This document shows positions 1-8,284 of a stretch of 64,000 nucleotides of DNA, piece after piece; positions within the stretch are counted from its first letter, which is position 1; each line of letters starts with the position of its first letter. Source of the DNA: Alphaproteobacteria bacterium 46_93_T64 (lineage in GTDB: Bacteria > Pseudomonadota > Alphaproteobacteria > Sneathiellales > Sneathiellaceae); the NCBI GenBank assembly GCA_002163135.1, contig MAAN01000035.1, positions 124,001 through 188,000 on the forward strand, written 5' to 3'. The notes beneath the pieces were generated by a model. That model had not been told where the DNA came from. It did no database searches and worked only from the letters and a program-made list of their open reading frames with translations. Made by a program: the position numbers and the translations under genes.

Positions 1-60
1 GTTGAAGAGCATCTGGGCGCTCTGACAACCGATTCTGATTTGTCAAAATTCATCTTGTAA
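1..60 (+). CDS. hslU: HslU C-terminus (partial), ATPase subunit of the HslUV protease
   Basis: The window opens inside a gene read in frame 1 that ends in TAA at 58-60. The last 19 residues finish with the sequence DLSKFIL. HslU proteins end in a conserved (D/E)DLS(R/K)(F/Y)IL tail, which inserts between HslV subunits to activate the peptidase. The preceding HLGAL also fits the HslU C-terminal helix. Only the tail is present, so the AAA+ domain cannot be checked. The hslV gene would be expected upstream, outside the window. Confidence 0.8.
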   Translation, partial: VEEHLGALTTDSDLSKFIL

Positions 61-67
61 CAGTGAG

Positions 68-99
68 CGGCAAAGCGGGCTAAATAGCCTGTTTTGCCG
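68..99 (+). terminator. Hairpin after hslU, putative terminator
   Basis: A 14-bp stem (68-81 with 86-99, some G-T pairs) closes a 4-nt AAAT loop eight bases after the hslU stop. The downstream T-tract is weak (ACTTTAAGGC then ATTATTTT), so termination may be only partly Rho-independent. Confidence 0.55.
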
Positions 100-219
100 A
101 CTTTAAGGCTATTATTTTCTTAAATTGTCACGTTTCCGCAGCCAATTTCACGTCTTTAGAATTGTTTAACCTGAAAACTTTAATCTTTCCCGCTCAATTA
201 TAAAAACGGGGAACTTGTT

Positions 220-996
220 GTGTCCATGAAGGTACTTACAGAAGCAGAGCTAGAAGCTCAATATGAAGGCGAAGCTTTGGACGAGGCACGGGATGTTGTT
301 GCCAGCTTGGAGTTGCGTATGCAGCAAATTCGTGGCGGCACTTTGTCTCCAGAAGATGCAGCAATGCAATTGGCACAAGATGCCTCTAATTTACGCATAA
401 AAGCAAAAGCTGTTAATCTGCCGGGCCTGACCCCTTTAAGCCATCGGCTTGATGAATATCTTGCACAGGCAACTCAAATCACCACCCAAAACCTGAAAGA
501 TCTGCAACTCTTTAGCGATCGCATCAGCTCTATCCTCGATGGCGAAGTAATCCCAGAGGAGAACATTGCAGAGGTTATCAGAAGCCTGCCCCATAAAAGT
601 ACGTTTGATGTTGCCGACGTCACCATAACTGATACTGAGGTCACGTTGGTATTACCGCAAAGAACGGCTGCACGAGTTGTGGAGCGGGAACTTGCAGCAT
701 GCGGATATCGTGTATCCACCGTGCTTGACCCAATCGAGGCCTTTCAAATTGTTCTGGAAACCAAGCCGGATCTGGTCATAACAACAGCCGTTATGCCCCG
801 ACTTTCAGGAATTGATTTCGCTTGCGCACTCGCCGCAATGCCGGCAACAAAACAAATTCCAGTTGCCGTCCTAACAAGCCTTGAGCCCAATCACCCAGAC
901 TTGAAAGCGCTCCCGATGAATGTCGGTATTATTCGGCGGGGTCCACAGTTTGGATCTGATCTTGCGGACACTTTGCAGCGTTTCAATATTACCTGA
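220..996 (+). CDS. Degenerate Hpt-like / receiver-like (pseudo-receiver) protein
   Basis: A 258-residue soluble protein starting at GTG 220 (alternative ATG 226). Residues about 20-107 form a helical region resembling a histidine phosphotransfer domain: K61 and N66 of the xHxxKGxxxxNLG motif are kept, but the position of the phospho-accepting His is L58. Residues about 138-255 look like a CheY-type receiver (DLV...MP...SG...PVAVLTS). The acidic pair is absent, the phospho-acceptor Asp is T189 and the switch Lys falls at R239/R240. It therefore probably acts by protein contact rather than phosphotransfer. The fold assignment is inferred from motif spacing, and the partner is unknown. It converges on the next gene with no gap. 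Confidence 0.6.
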   Translation: MSMKVLTEAELEAQYEGEALDEARDVVASLELRMQQIRGGTLSPEDAAMQLAQDASNLRIKAKAVNLPGLTPLSHRLDEYLAQATQITTQNLKDLQLFSDRISSILDGEVIPEENIAEVIRSLPHKSTFDVADVTITDTEVTLVLPQRTAARVVERELAACGYRVSTVLDPIEAFQIVLETKPDLVITTAVMPRLSGIDFACALAAMPATKQIPVAVLTSLEPNHPDLKALPMNVGIIRRGPQFGSDLADTLQRFNIT

Positions 997-1752
997 TTAG
1001 GATCCTTTAAAGACGGGCGGGCGCTTTTCGGCAAGCGCCGCTCGGCCTTCCTTGAAATCATCAGAATTCAAACAAAGCTGCTGTGCCGCACGCGCAGCAT
1101 TCATATCGATGGCTCCCCGAGCGATAGAATTAAACGTCGCCTTCATTCCGGAAAGGCTTAACGGTGCCAAACCAGCCATTGAAACAGCCAGCCCCTGCAC
1201 TTTATCGTCCAATTCATCTGCACCCACAATATAATCCAGAAAACCAATTGCTTTCAATTCGGTGCCATCCATAGTTTCAAGCGCAAGAAAAAGACGCTTC
1301 GCTGGGCCCAGACCCAATCTGGACACCGCACGCTCCATCCCAACGGCATGATAGTGAATTCCCAAACGCGCCGGCGGAATAAAACACTTCATATCAGGTG
1401 TACCGATCCTGAAGTCGCAAGCAAGAGCCAAATCTGTCCCGCCACCGTAAACACCGCCATTCAGTTTGCAAATGACTGGATAGGGCATTCCTTCAATTTG
1501 ATCGGTAAGTTGTTCCAGAGGATTTTTGGAAAAATCATAATCATCCAGTTCTCCAAGGTTGGCTCCGGCACAAAAACTCCGTCCCTCTCCCGTTAAGACG
1601 CCAACGCGAATACTACTATTCTGCGCTTTTTCTGCTAAACAGGCACGTAATTCATCCATTTCTTCGGGATTTAGGACATTATGTTGTTTTGGCTTATTTA
1701 ACGTGATGGTCAATACAGCATCATCAATATTGGCAGTAAAGAAAGAGCCCAT
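997..1752 (-). CDS. Enoyl-CoA hydratase/isomerase family protein
   Basis: A 251-residue crotonase-fold protein. The two oxyanion-hole segments are present (SFCAGANL near residue 60 and GGVYGGGTDLALACDF near residue 100). The two glutamates used by classical hydratases are not: the first aligned position is Asp (GGGTDL) and the second region reads PPARLG instead of PExxLG. It is therefore likely a crotonase paralogue with another reaction (isomerase, thioesterase or decarboxylase type), not a beta-oxidation hydratase. Its stop abuts the stop of the gene at 220-996. The substrate cannot be read from sequence. Confidence 0.8.
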   Translation of the reverse strand: MGSFFTANIDDAVLTITLNKPKQHNVLNPEEMDELRACLAEKAQNSSIRVGVLTGEGRSFCAGANLGELDDYDFSKNPLEQLTDQIEGMPYPVICKLNGGVYGGGTDLALACDFRIGTPDMKCFIPPARLGIHYHAVGMERAVSRLGLGPAKRLFLALETMDGTELKAIGFLDYIVGADELDDKVQGLAVSMAGLAPLSLSGMKATFNSIARGAIDMNAARAAQQLCLNSDDFKEGRAALAEKRPPVFKGS

Positions 1753-1869
1753 GGAATATACACCTGTTATTTCGTTTTATTTGACTTGTAGCATATCAGT
1801 AGGCAGCTTGACAAAAAGAGTATCAGTTTCTACCAAAGCCAAGCAACTTTATTGGAAGGCGAAAGCTAA

Positions 1870-2703
1870 ATGAATATGCGGCGTTTGCGGATGGGACTGA
1901 ACACCCTGCTGAACATTAAAAAACAGGGCTTTTTTATCCCTTATCGATACGCCGACACTTTTCCTGCTCCGGAAACGAGAGAGCTTTATCCCGCCGTTTT
2001 CGATGTTTTCAAAAGCTGTGAACCTGCCTTCGAAAAATTTCTGGGCGAGACGGATGACTACGCAAAAACCTTCAGTGAGTTTGGCAAGGATCACCCGCCC
2101 GCACCCCGCTGGGAGCAAGACTGGTTTCCAAGGCTAGACGGCGCGGCCGCATACAAAATGGTTCGCGATTGTAAGCCCGCAAACATTATCGAAGTTGGAT
2201 CAGGGCATTCTACCCGTTTTATGGTTCAAGCTATTAAGGATGGAAATCTAGATACTCGATTTACAGCTATTGATCCTGCGCCGCGCGCTGACATCAGTAA
2301 ACTGCCCATAACAATTCACAATGACATTGTTCAAAATAGCCGAGTGGAAATTTTTGATCAGCTTGGATCCGGTGACATTCTATTTATCGATTCCAGTCAT
2401 ATTGCCATGCCCGGCTCAGATGTGGATTTTCTATTTCTGAATATCCTTCCAAGGCTTCCGTCAGGTGTCATTGTTCATATACATGATATCTTCCTACCGC
2501 ATGACTATCCACAAAGTTGGGAATGGCGCGGGTATAACGAACAACAAGTCGTCGCTCCGCTTTTATTTTCCGGATATGAGGTCCTTTTCTCTAGTCAGTA
2601 CGCGGCCCGTCAAATGAGTGAGAAAGTGGATGCTTTGGACATCGGCAAAATACGTCTTCCAAACGGTGCTTTTGAAACCAGCTTGTGGTTACAGAAGAAG
2701 TAA
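1870..2703 (+). CDS. Class I SAM-dependent methyltransferase family protein
   Basis: A 277-residue protein with a Rossmann-type SAM-binding motif at residues 108-117 (EVGSGHSTRF), followed by an acidic strand end (AIDPAPR) and a DILFIDSSH segment typical of the Methyltransf_24 group. AAGG lies nine bases before the ATG at 1870. There is no signal peptide or membrane segment. The cyclase gene follows after 20 nt, so the two may be co-transcribed. The acceptor substrate is unknown; relatives often sit in polysaccharide or natural-product loci. Confidence 0.72.
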   Translation: MNMRRLRMGLNTLLNIKKQGFFIPYRYADTFPAPETRELYPAVFDVFKSCEPAFEKFLGETDDYAKTFSEFGKDHPPAPRWEQDWFPRLDGAAAYKMVRDCKPANIIEVGSGHSTRFMVQAIKDGNLDTRFTAIDPAPRADISKLPITIHNDIVQNSRVEIFDQLGSGDILFIDSSHIAMPGSDVDFLFLNILPRLPSGVIVHIHDIFLPHDYPQSWEWRGYNEQQVVAPLLFSGYEVLFSSQYAARQMSEKVDALDIGKIRLPNGAFETSLWLQKK

Positions 2704-2723
2704 TAACAATTAAATGAGAATAA

Positions 2724-4118
2724 GTGACTCCAAATTCACAGCGAATAGGTCATATTTCAATCATGCTTAAAACAATTCAGCGAACAATTTTGGGAGAACC
2801 TATCGCCGGCACCCTACCAGCTCGCGTTCAGTCTGCGATCCAGCGTCAGCAGGATCAGTCTGAGGTTCTCATCGCTTGCGTTCAACTGTTCCTTGTAATT
2901 ACATTTTCCATTCTCTACGCACTTTCTCCAAAAACATTTTCTGCAAACACTATGTTTGCGCCTGTCCCCTATGCCCTGGTGGGTTATTTAATTTTTACCC
3001 TCACACGACTATTTTTGGCAGTGAAGTGGCGTCTGCCGGGCTGGTTTCTGTCCCTTTCCGTAATTGCAGACATGTTTTTGCTCATGTTTTTGATATGGAG
3101 TTTTCATATCCAATATCAGCAAAGTCCCGCCTTCTACTTGAAAGCACCGACACTTCTGTACGTCTTCATTTTTATCGCTCTGCGGGCTTTAAGATTTGAT
3201 ATGCGTTACATTTTGCTCGCAGGGGTAACTGCCGCGTCCGGGTGGTTGGTTTTACTTGGATATGCCGTTCATTACGGTGACGGAATGTCTTCAATAACTA
3301 GAGATTACGTGCTGTATACAATGTCCCACAAAATTCTGCTCGGGGCAGAATTTGATAAAGTTATCAGTATTATAGTGGTTACGTTTCTTCTCGCACTTGT
3401 GATTTTCAGGGCAAGACGGCTTCTCGTAAATTCGGTCTCTCAAGCGACGGCTGCAGAAGATTTATCCCGTTTCTTTTCCCCTGAAATCGCAGAACGAATT
3501 ACCCGAGCGGAAGGCTGGATCGAACCCGGAACCGGCCAGACTCGCGAAGCCGCAATTCTTCATTGTGACCTTCAGGGATTTACCAAACTCTCCATGGCAA
3601 AACCGGCGAATGAAGTGATTGCACTGCTTGCTGAATATCAGGCGCGATTGGTCCCGATCATTCAAAAAAATGGGGGCACCATCGACAAGTTTCTTGGGGA
3701 TGGCATATTGGCCACTTTTGGCGCGGCTGTAGAGACTGACCAATATTCAGCAGAATGTTTGAACGCCCTTGAACAGTTGATTGACGAGACACATGTTTGG
3801 GCGGAAGAGCGTAGAGCAATGGGTCTGGACCCTCAGGTTATCCGCTTTACGGCTGCATCCGGCACCATACTGTTTGGCGCGGTCGGAGATAAGAGCCGGC
3901 TTGAATACACGGTTATTGGCGAGCCCGTAAATCTGGCGGCTAAATTGGATAAACATGCAAAAATCGAGAGAGCTCAAGCTCTCGTCACACTCCATTGTTT
4001 TGAAGAGGCTCTATCCCAAGGATACAAACCCACCAAGGGAAGTGATATCAGGGCTGCACGAGATGTTGGCGGTGTAACCGGCCTTGTTGATCTGGTAGTG
4101 CTAAGTAACGCAGAATAA
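2724..4118 (+). CDS. Membrane-bound class III adenylate/guanylate cyclase
   Basis: A 464-residue protein with about six hydrophobic segments (residues about 50-235) followed by a class III cyclase catalytic domain (about 270-440). The metal-binding aspartates are present in HCDLQGFT (D282) and KFLGDG (D326), and the conserved Asn is in VNLAA (N403). The position that normally holds the transition-state Arg four residues later is Lys (K407). The product is presumably cAMP or cGMP from the cytosolic face. The start is uncertain: GTG at 2724, or in-frame ATG at 2763, which removes 13 residues. A cNMP-binding protein is encoded at 18488, but a functional link is only inference. Confidence 0.85.
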   Translation: MTPNSQRIGHISIMLKTIQRTILGEPIAGTLPARVQSAIQRQQDQSEVLIACVQLFLVITFSILYALSPKTFSANTMFAPVPYALVGYLIFTLTRLFLAVKWRLPGWFLSLSVIADMFLLMFLIWSFHIQYQQSPAFYLKAPTLLYVFIFIALRALRFDMRYILLAGVTAASGWLVLLGYAVHYGDGMSSITRDYVLYTMSHKILLGAEFDKVISIIVVTFLLALVIFRARRLLVNSVSQATAAEDLSRFFSPEIAERITRAEGWIEPGTGQTREAAILHCDLQGFTKLSMAKPANEVIALLAEYQARLVPIIQKNGGTIDKFLGDGILATFGAAVETDQYSAECLNALEQLIDETHVWAEERRAMGLDPQVIRFTAASGTILFGAVGDKSRLEYTVIGEPVNLAAKLDKHAKIERAQALVTLHCFEEALSQGYKPTKGSDIRAARDVGGVTGLVDLVVLSNAE

Positions 4119-4142
4119 AAAAGAAAGGCTGCCGAAGCAGCC
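4117..4142 (-). terminator. Intrinsic terminator of the minus-strand transporter operon
   Basis: The stem GGCTGC/GCAGCC (4127-4132 with 4137-4142) has a 4-nt loop. On the minus strand it is followed by a T-rich run (complement of 4117-4126). It lies seven bases after the stop of the last permease gene and may also serve the converging cyclase gene. Confidence 0.75.
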
Positions 4143-4148
4143 GTTCAT

Positions 4149-5333
4149 TTACTTATACGGATCAGCGGCATCCCGCAGACCATCCCCAAGGAAGTTAAAA
4201 GCCAATACGACGATGATCACCGGCACAACCGGATACATCAACCACGGTGTTGTCGCTACGGCGTTGATATTCGTAGTCTCGTTCAATAATACGCCCCAAG
4301 ATGTAATAGGTGGTCGCAACCCAAGCCCTAAGAAAGACAGCGCGGTTTCTCCCAATATCATACTGGGAACCGCGAGGCTGGCACTGGCAATCAAATGAGA
4401 GGCGAACGAAGGCATCAAATGCCGTCCAATTATTCTAGCAGGGCTAGCTCCTGTAAGCTGGGCAGCAGTTGTAAAATCTTCTTCTCGAAGCGATAAGAAT
4501 TTCGATCGCACGGCACGGGCCAGGCCCGGCCAATCCAGGAGACCCAAAATAACTGTCAGGCCAAAAAATACCCATATTGGAGACCATGTTACTGGTAGGG
4601 CGGCTGACAGAGCAAGCCAAAGCGGGAGTTGCGGTAGCGATTTAAGGAGCTCAATGGTTCGCTGAATAACGTTATCAATCCAGCCACCGTAATACCCAGA
4701 TATCCCTCCAAGAATAATACCAAGGGTAAAACTGATAATGATACCAATTAGGCCAATAGTGAGCGAAATTCGTGTTCCATAAATGATGCGAGAAAAGATA
4801 TCTCGACCGAGCCGATCTGTCCCCAACCAAAAAAAGCTGGCACGCCGATCATCAGCTGCGCAGACAAGGTGCTTATCAGTCTCAAACAGGTTCCACATAC
4901 TATAGGTGTCACCACTACAGAGGAACCGAAGTGGATATATACGATTGGTGTCAACGCGATATTCACGCTGCAAAGTTTCAAGGTTTAGCCGCTGCCGATA
5001 TCCATAGATAAACGGTGCTCTTAACTCCCCTTCATGAAAGACATGAATTGATTGCGGAGGTGCAAAAATGAACCTCGTATTGCGACTATGAAGTTCATAC
5101 GGCGCCAGAAATTCTGCGAAAATAATCGAGATATAAAAGAAAAGCAGTATAAGGCCACTGATCACTGCAACACGGTGGCGGCAGAACTTCCACCACATCA
5201 TCCGCCATTGCGAGGCCATATAATATTTTTCTTGTTCTGCTGTCAGTTTTACGACTGACTGCGGATCAAAGGGCTCAGTTGAATGCCAATGTTCAAGCTT
5301 CGTATCTTTGCCGCCGCCAAAGGATTCACTCAT
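4149..5333 (-). CDS. Peptide-type ABC transporter permease (DppC/OppC/YejE family)
   Basis: A 394-residue inner-membrane permease. An N-terminal cytoplasmic segment and first membrane helix (about residues 55-75) are followed by an enlarged periplasmic insertion (about 80-185) holding two cysteines. The BPD_transp_1 domain then has five helices. The EAA loop that contacts the ATPase is readable as AAQLTGASPARIIGRH. It overlaps the partner permease by 4 nt (ATGA), indicating translational coupling. It is the last gene of the importer set. The YejABEF-like assignment rests on organisation, so the substrate (peptide or other) is inferred. Confidence 0.88.
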   Translation of the reverse strand: MSESFGGGKDTKLEHWHSTEPFDPQSVVKLTAEQEKYYMASQWRMMWWKFCRHRVAVISGLILLFFYISIIFAEFLAPYELHSRNTRFIFAPPQSIHVFHEGELRAPFIYGYRQRLNLETLQREYRVDTNRIYPLRFLCSGDTYSMWNLFETDKHLVCAADDRRASFFWLGTDRLGRDIFSRIIYGTRISLTIGLIGIIISFTLGIILGGISGYYGGWIDNVIQRTIELLKSLPQLPLWLALSAALPVTWSPIWVFFGLTVILGLLDWPGLARAVRSKFLSLREEDFTTAAQLTGASPARIIGRHLMPSFASHLIASASLAVPSMILGETALSFLGLGLRPPITSWGVLLNETTNINAVATTPWLMYPVVPVIIVVLAFNFLGDGLRDAADPYK

Positions 5334-6358
5334 TTCGTCGCCCCCCCGGTCAAACGTATTCTGGGATCAAGCATAGCCAACAATATATCAGAAACGAACA
5401 CTCCAATAACAGTTAGTAAGGCCAAGAACATTAGGAACGATCCAGCAAGATACTGATCTTGACTTCTCAATGCCTCAAGAAGCATTGGTCCCGCAGTGGG
5501 CAAACTCAGCACAGTACTCACAATAACCGATCCCGAAATCACATCCGGCAGCAAATTTCCGATATCTGCAATAAATGGATTTAAAGACATGCGGATTGGA
5601 TACTTTACGAGTGTTTTAAGACGCGGCACCCCTTTAGCCCGTGCTGTAGTTACATATTGTTTTTGTAATTCGTCCAGCAAGTTCGCACGAAGGCGTCGGA
5701 TCATAGCAGCGGTACCGCTCGTCCCTATCACAATAACCGGGATGATCATGTGATTCAAAATAGAAATTACTTTATCAAAACTCCATGGCTGATCAAGATA
5801 CTTCTCATCCATGAGGCCACCAATAGAAAGACCAAAATAGAAATTCGCATAATAAAGCAATACCATCGCCAGCAAGAAATTCGGGGTCGCAAGCCCCAAA
5901 TATCCGACAAGTGTAAAGCCGTAATCTCCAATAGAGTATTGACGGGTTGCAGAATACACTCCGATGGGGAAGGCAACGATATATATGAAAATTACCGTCG
6001 AGAAATTGATCACGAACGTCAGCAACATTCGGTCCCCAAGGACTTCTTTTACTGGCAGATCGTAGGCGAACGAATGTCCCCAATCCCCTTGTAATAATCC
6101 AGAAAATCCATTGGGCCCGGGCCAAAAGCCCATCCAGATCGCATATTGTTCGATCATGGGCTTATCCAGTGAGAATTGTTCCCGATAGAATGCAATCTTG
6201 GCCGCGGCAGAAGCGCTTTCCCCTTGTGATTTCAATTCCTGTAATTGGTTGGACAGATAATCACCCGGAGGCAACTGGATAATCACAAATGTCAGGATAC
6301 TGACGACCAGAAGTGTTGGGATCATTACCAGCAGTCTATGTACGAAATAGCTGAACAT
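5330..6358 (-). CDS. Peptide-type ABC transporter permease (DppB/OppB/YejB family)
   Basis: A 342-residue permease with an N-terminal membrane helix, a periplasmic loop and a BPD_transp_1 core. The EAA segment reads YVTTARAKGVPRLK, as in DppB/OppB proteins. It starts six bases after the stop of the solute-binding protein gene and overlaps the next permease gene by 4 nt. It pairs with the 4149-5333 permease to form the membrane channel of the importer. Confidence 0.9.
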   Translation of the reverse strand: MFSYFVHRLLVMIPTLLVVSILTFVIIQLPPGDYLSNQLQELKSQGESASAAAKIAFYREQFSLDKPMIEQYAIWMGFWPGPNGFSGLLQGDWGHSFAYDLPVKEVLGDRMLLTFVINFSTVIFIYIVAFPIGVYSATRQYSIGDYGFTLVGYLGLATPNFLLAMVLLYYANFYFGLSIGGLMDEKYLDQPWSFDKVISILNHMIIPVIVIGTSGTAAMIRRLRANLLDELQKQYVTTARAKGVPRLKTLVKYPIRMSLNPFIADIGNLLPDVISGSVIVSTVLSLPTAGPMLLEALRSQDQYLAGSFLMFLALLTVIGVFVSDILLAMLDPRIRLTGGATK

Positions 6359-6364
6359 ATCTCT

Positions 6365-8284
6365 CTATTCCCCTCCCTGCTTGTCATCAAACCAGAAAAG
6401 ATCAGGGTGATAGATGCCAAAATGTGCGCCAGGATTCCAGTTGAATATGGCAGATTTCGGTACATTTTGAAGAGTGTTGGTCACAACAACAGGTTGCAAA
6501 ATGCCACTTACAACACCGATTGTGTATTGTTGGTCAACGTGGATATTCAGCATTTCTTTCCAAATAACGGTGCGATCTTCATCGTTGTCCGATTTTTGCC
6601 ATTTGCTATAGAGCACATTAAGTCTGGCAACGTTCGGCATATCAACAGGTTCACCCGATTGGCCTTTGGTTTCGAAATATTGTCCCCATTTTGGCCATTG
6701 ATAACTCAATTGACTGGTTGTCGCCAACGCTGCGGGGGTAGAGGAAGGTGAGGGAACACCGTTTTCAAGCCCAGACCATACAGATATCAGTGTCTCGCCG
6801 GCAAATATTCGGTTTCTGAACACGGCCCGCTGGGAAGGTTTTGTGTAAAGAGCAATCCCAATTTCGCGCCAGGAATCTCGAACAAGTTCGAGGACATCAG
6901 CCCTCTCGGAACTCTCACCCGCTGTTTCAACAATAATGGATAAAGATCGGCCATCCGGCATAAGGCGAAGGCCTTCTTCATTCCTCTCAGTCAGACCAAT
7001 TTCATCAAGAAGTGCATTGGCTTTATCAATGTCGAGTGTTGCCCATTTTGTCTTCAGTGCTTCCTGATAAAGGCTACTTTGTTCCTGAACCGTATTATTT
7101 CCCTCTTTCGCCAGACCGAAAAACAAAACATCATTTACTTCTTCCCGGTCGATGGCCAATGACAATGCTCGCCTAAAGCGCACGTCACGCAATAACTTGC
7201 GCCATATGGGATCGTTCGCATTTAGGTTCGGAAAAAGAGCAAAGTGAGATCCACGCACGGTGGGCCATAGAAGTGTCCGATATTTCGACCGCTTTTCATT
7301 GGCTTTAAGGAAGGTTGCGTCCTGCAGTTTAATCGCGCGAACCTGCAGGTCCACATCCCCTGAGGCTGCCTTTGCAGAAATAAGTTTTGGCTCAGATACT
7401 GAAAGAATAAAGCGGTCAATATAGGGGAGTTGACGTCCGTCACTATCCACCCGATGGAAATACGGATTGCGCTCCCCGATAAATCGGATCGCAGGAGCAG
7501 ACGTCGTATTTCGCCAAGGCTGTAACGTTGGTAACTGTGGATTATCGAATTTGTAGAGATTATCCAGTCGGTTGTGTTTGGATGCCCAGGATTTCAGTTT
7601 GATTTTCTGGATTTTGTTCATTTTTGATTTGTCGATGTACCTGTCGTGAAACGGTTTCAGATACTCTGAGGGTCGATAAATCAATAACGGTGAAGCTGAG
7701 GCTATAAGCCCAAGGAAATCTGGATTAGGCTTAGACCATTCATAGCGAACCGTCAGCTTGTCAGGAAATGTGACTTTGGGGTACTCACCCTCCACTAGCA
7801 GTGAGGCTGGCGGTCCAGTGGGAGAGAGTTTTTTGTTATTGGCGACATCTTCCCACCAATACCTAAAATCTTCTGAAGTAAAAGGCTTTCCGGTCGACCA
7901 ACGATGGCCATCCCTTAGGCGGAATGTAAATACTCTGTTGTCCGTAACCTCATAGCTCTCGGCAATATCTGCAGCCAATTTCAGGTCAGATGTGTATCCC
8001 ACAAGGCGGGCGTATCCATATACAAACATCAGCTTCACATCTGAAGCATTGCCGATCAGGCTGTTCAAGTCTCCGCCGTATTGGCCAAGACGCTGTTCCT
8101 CCATAAGAGGAACACGCAATGGATTTTTCGGAAGACGATCCGCCATGGGCGGCAAGCCGCCACTTTCCACCGCATGCTTCAGCATTGGTATTTCTAAATT
8201 TTGGGCCTGAGCAGAATTGATCGCAACAAAAGAAATCGCGGCAGATGTCAGGACAAGCGAGAGTTTTTTCAAGACCCAAATCAT
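6365..8284 (-). CDS. Periplasmic solute-binding protein of a peptide-type ABC importer (SBP family 5)
   Basis: A 639-residue protein with a clear signal peptide (hydrophobic stretch to residue about 27, cleavage likely after AQA). An SBP_bac_5 domain follows, including the ESYEVTDNRVFTFRLRDGHRW region and RFRRALSLAIDREE motif. The length exceeds classical DppA/OppA (about 530-540) and is closer to the YejA type. It overlaps the ATPase gene by 4 nt and precedes both permeases. Transported ligands could be oligopeptides, including cell-wall peptides; this is inferred from family only. Confidence 0.88.
   Translation of the reverse strand: MIWVLKKLSLVLTSAAISFVAINSAQAQNLEIPMLKHAVESGGLPPMADRLPKNPLRVPLMEEQRLGQYGGDLNSLIGNASDVKLMFVYGYARLVGYTSDLKLAADIAESYEVTDNRVFTFRLRDGHRWSTGKPFTSEDFRYWWEDVANNKKLSPTGPPASLLVEGEYPKVTFPDKLTVRYEWSKPNPDFLGLIASASPLLIYRPSEYLKPFHDRYIDKSKMNKIQKIKLKSWASKHNRLDNLYKFDNPQLPTLQPWRNTTSAPAIRFIGERNPYFHRVDSDGRQLPYIDRFILSVSEPKLISAKAASGDVDLQVRAIKLQDATFLKANEKRSKYRTLLWPTVRGSHFALFPNLNANDPIWRKLLRDVRFRRALSLAIDREEVNDVLFFGLAKEGNNTVQEQSSLYQEALKTKWATLDIDKANALLDEIGLTERNEEGLRLMPDGRSLSIIVETAGESSERADVLELVRDSWREIGIALYTKPSQRAVFRNRIFAGETLISVWSGLENGVPSPSSTPAALATTSQLSYQWPKWGQYFETKGQSGEPVDMPNVARLNVLYSKWQKSDNDEDRTVIWKEMLNIHVDQQYTIGVVSGILQPVVVTNTLQNVPKSAIFNWNPGAHFGIYHPDLFWFDDKQGGE

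Noticed and set aside
6245-6751. 168-codon plus-strand frame across the permease/binding-protein junction
   Set aside because: Antisense to two well-supported transporter genes and without any recognisable motif.
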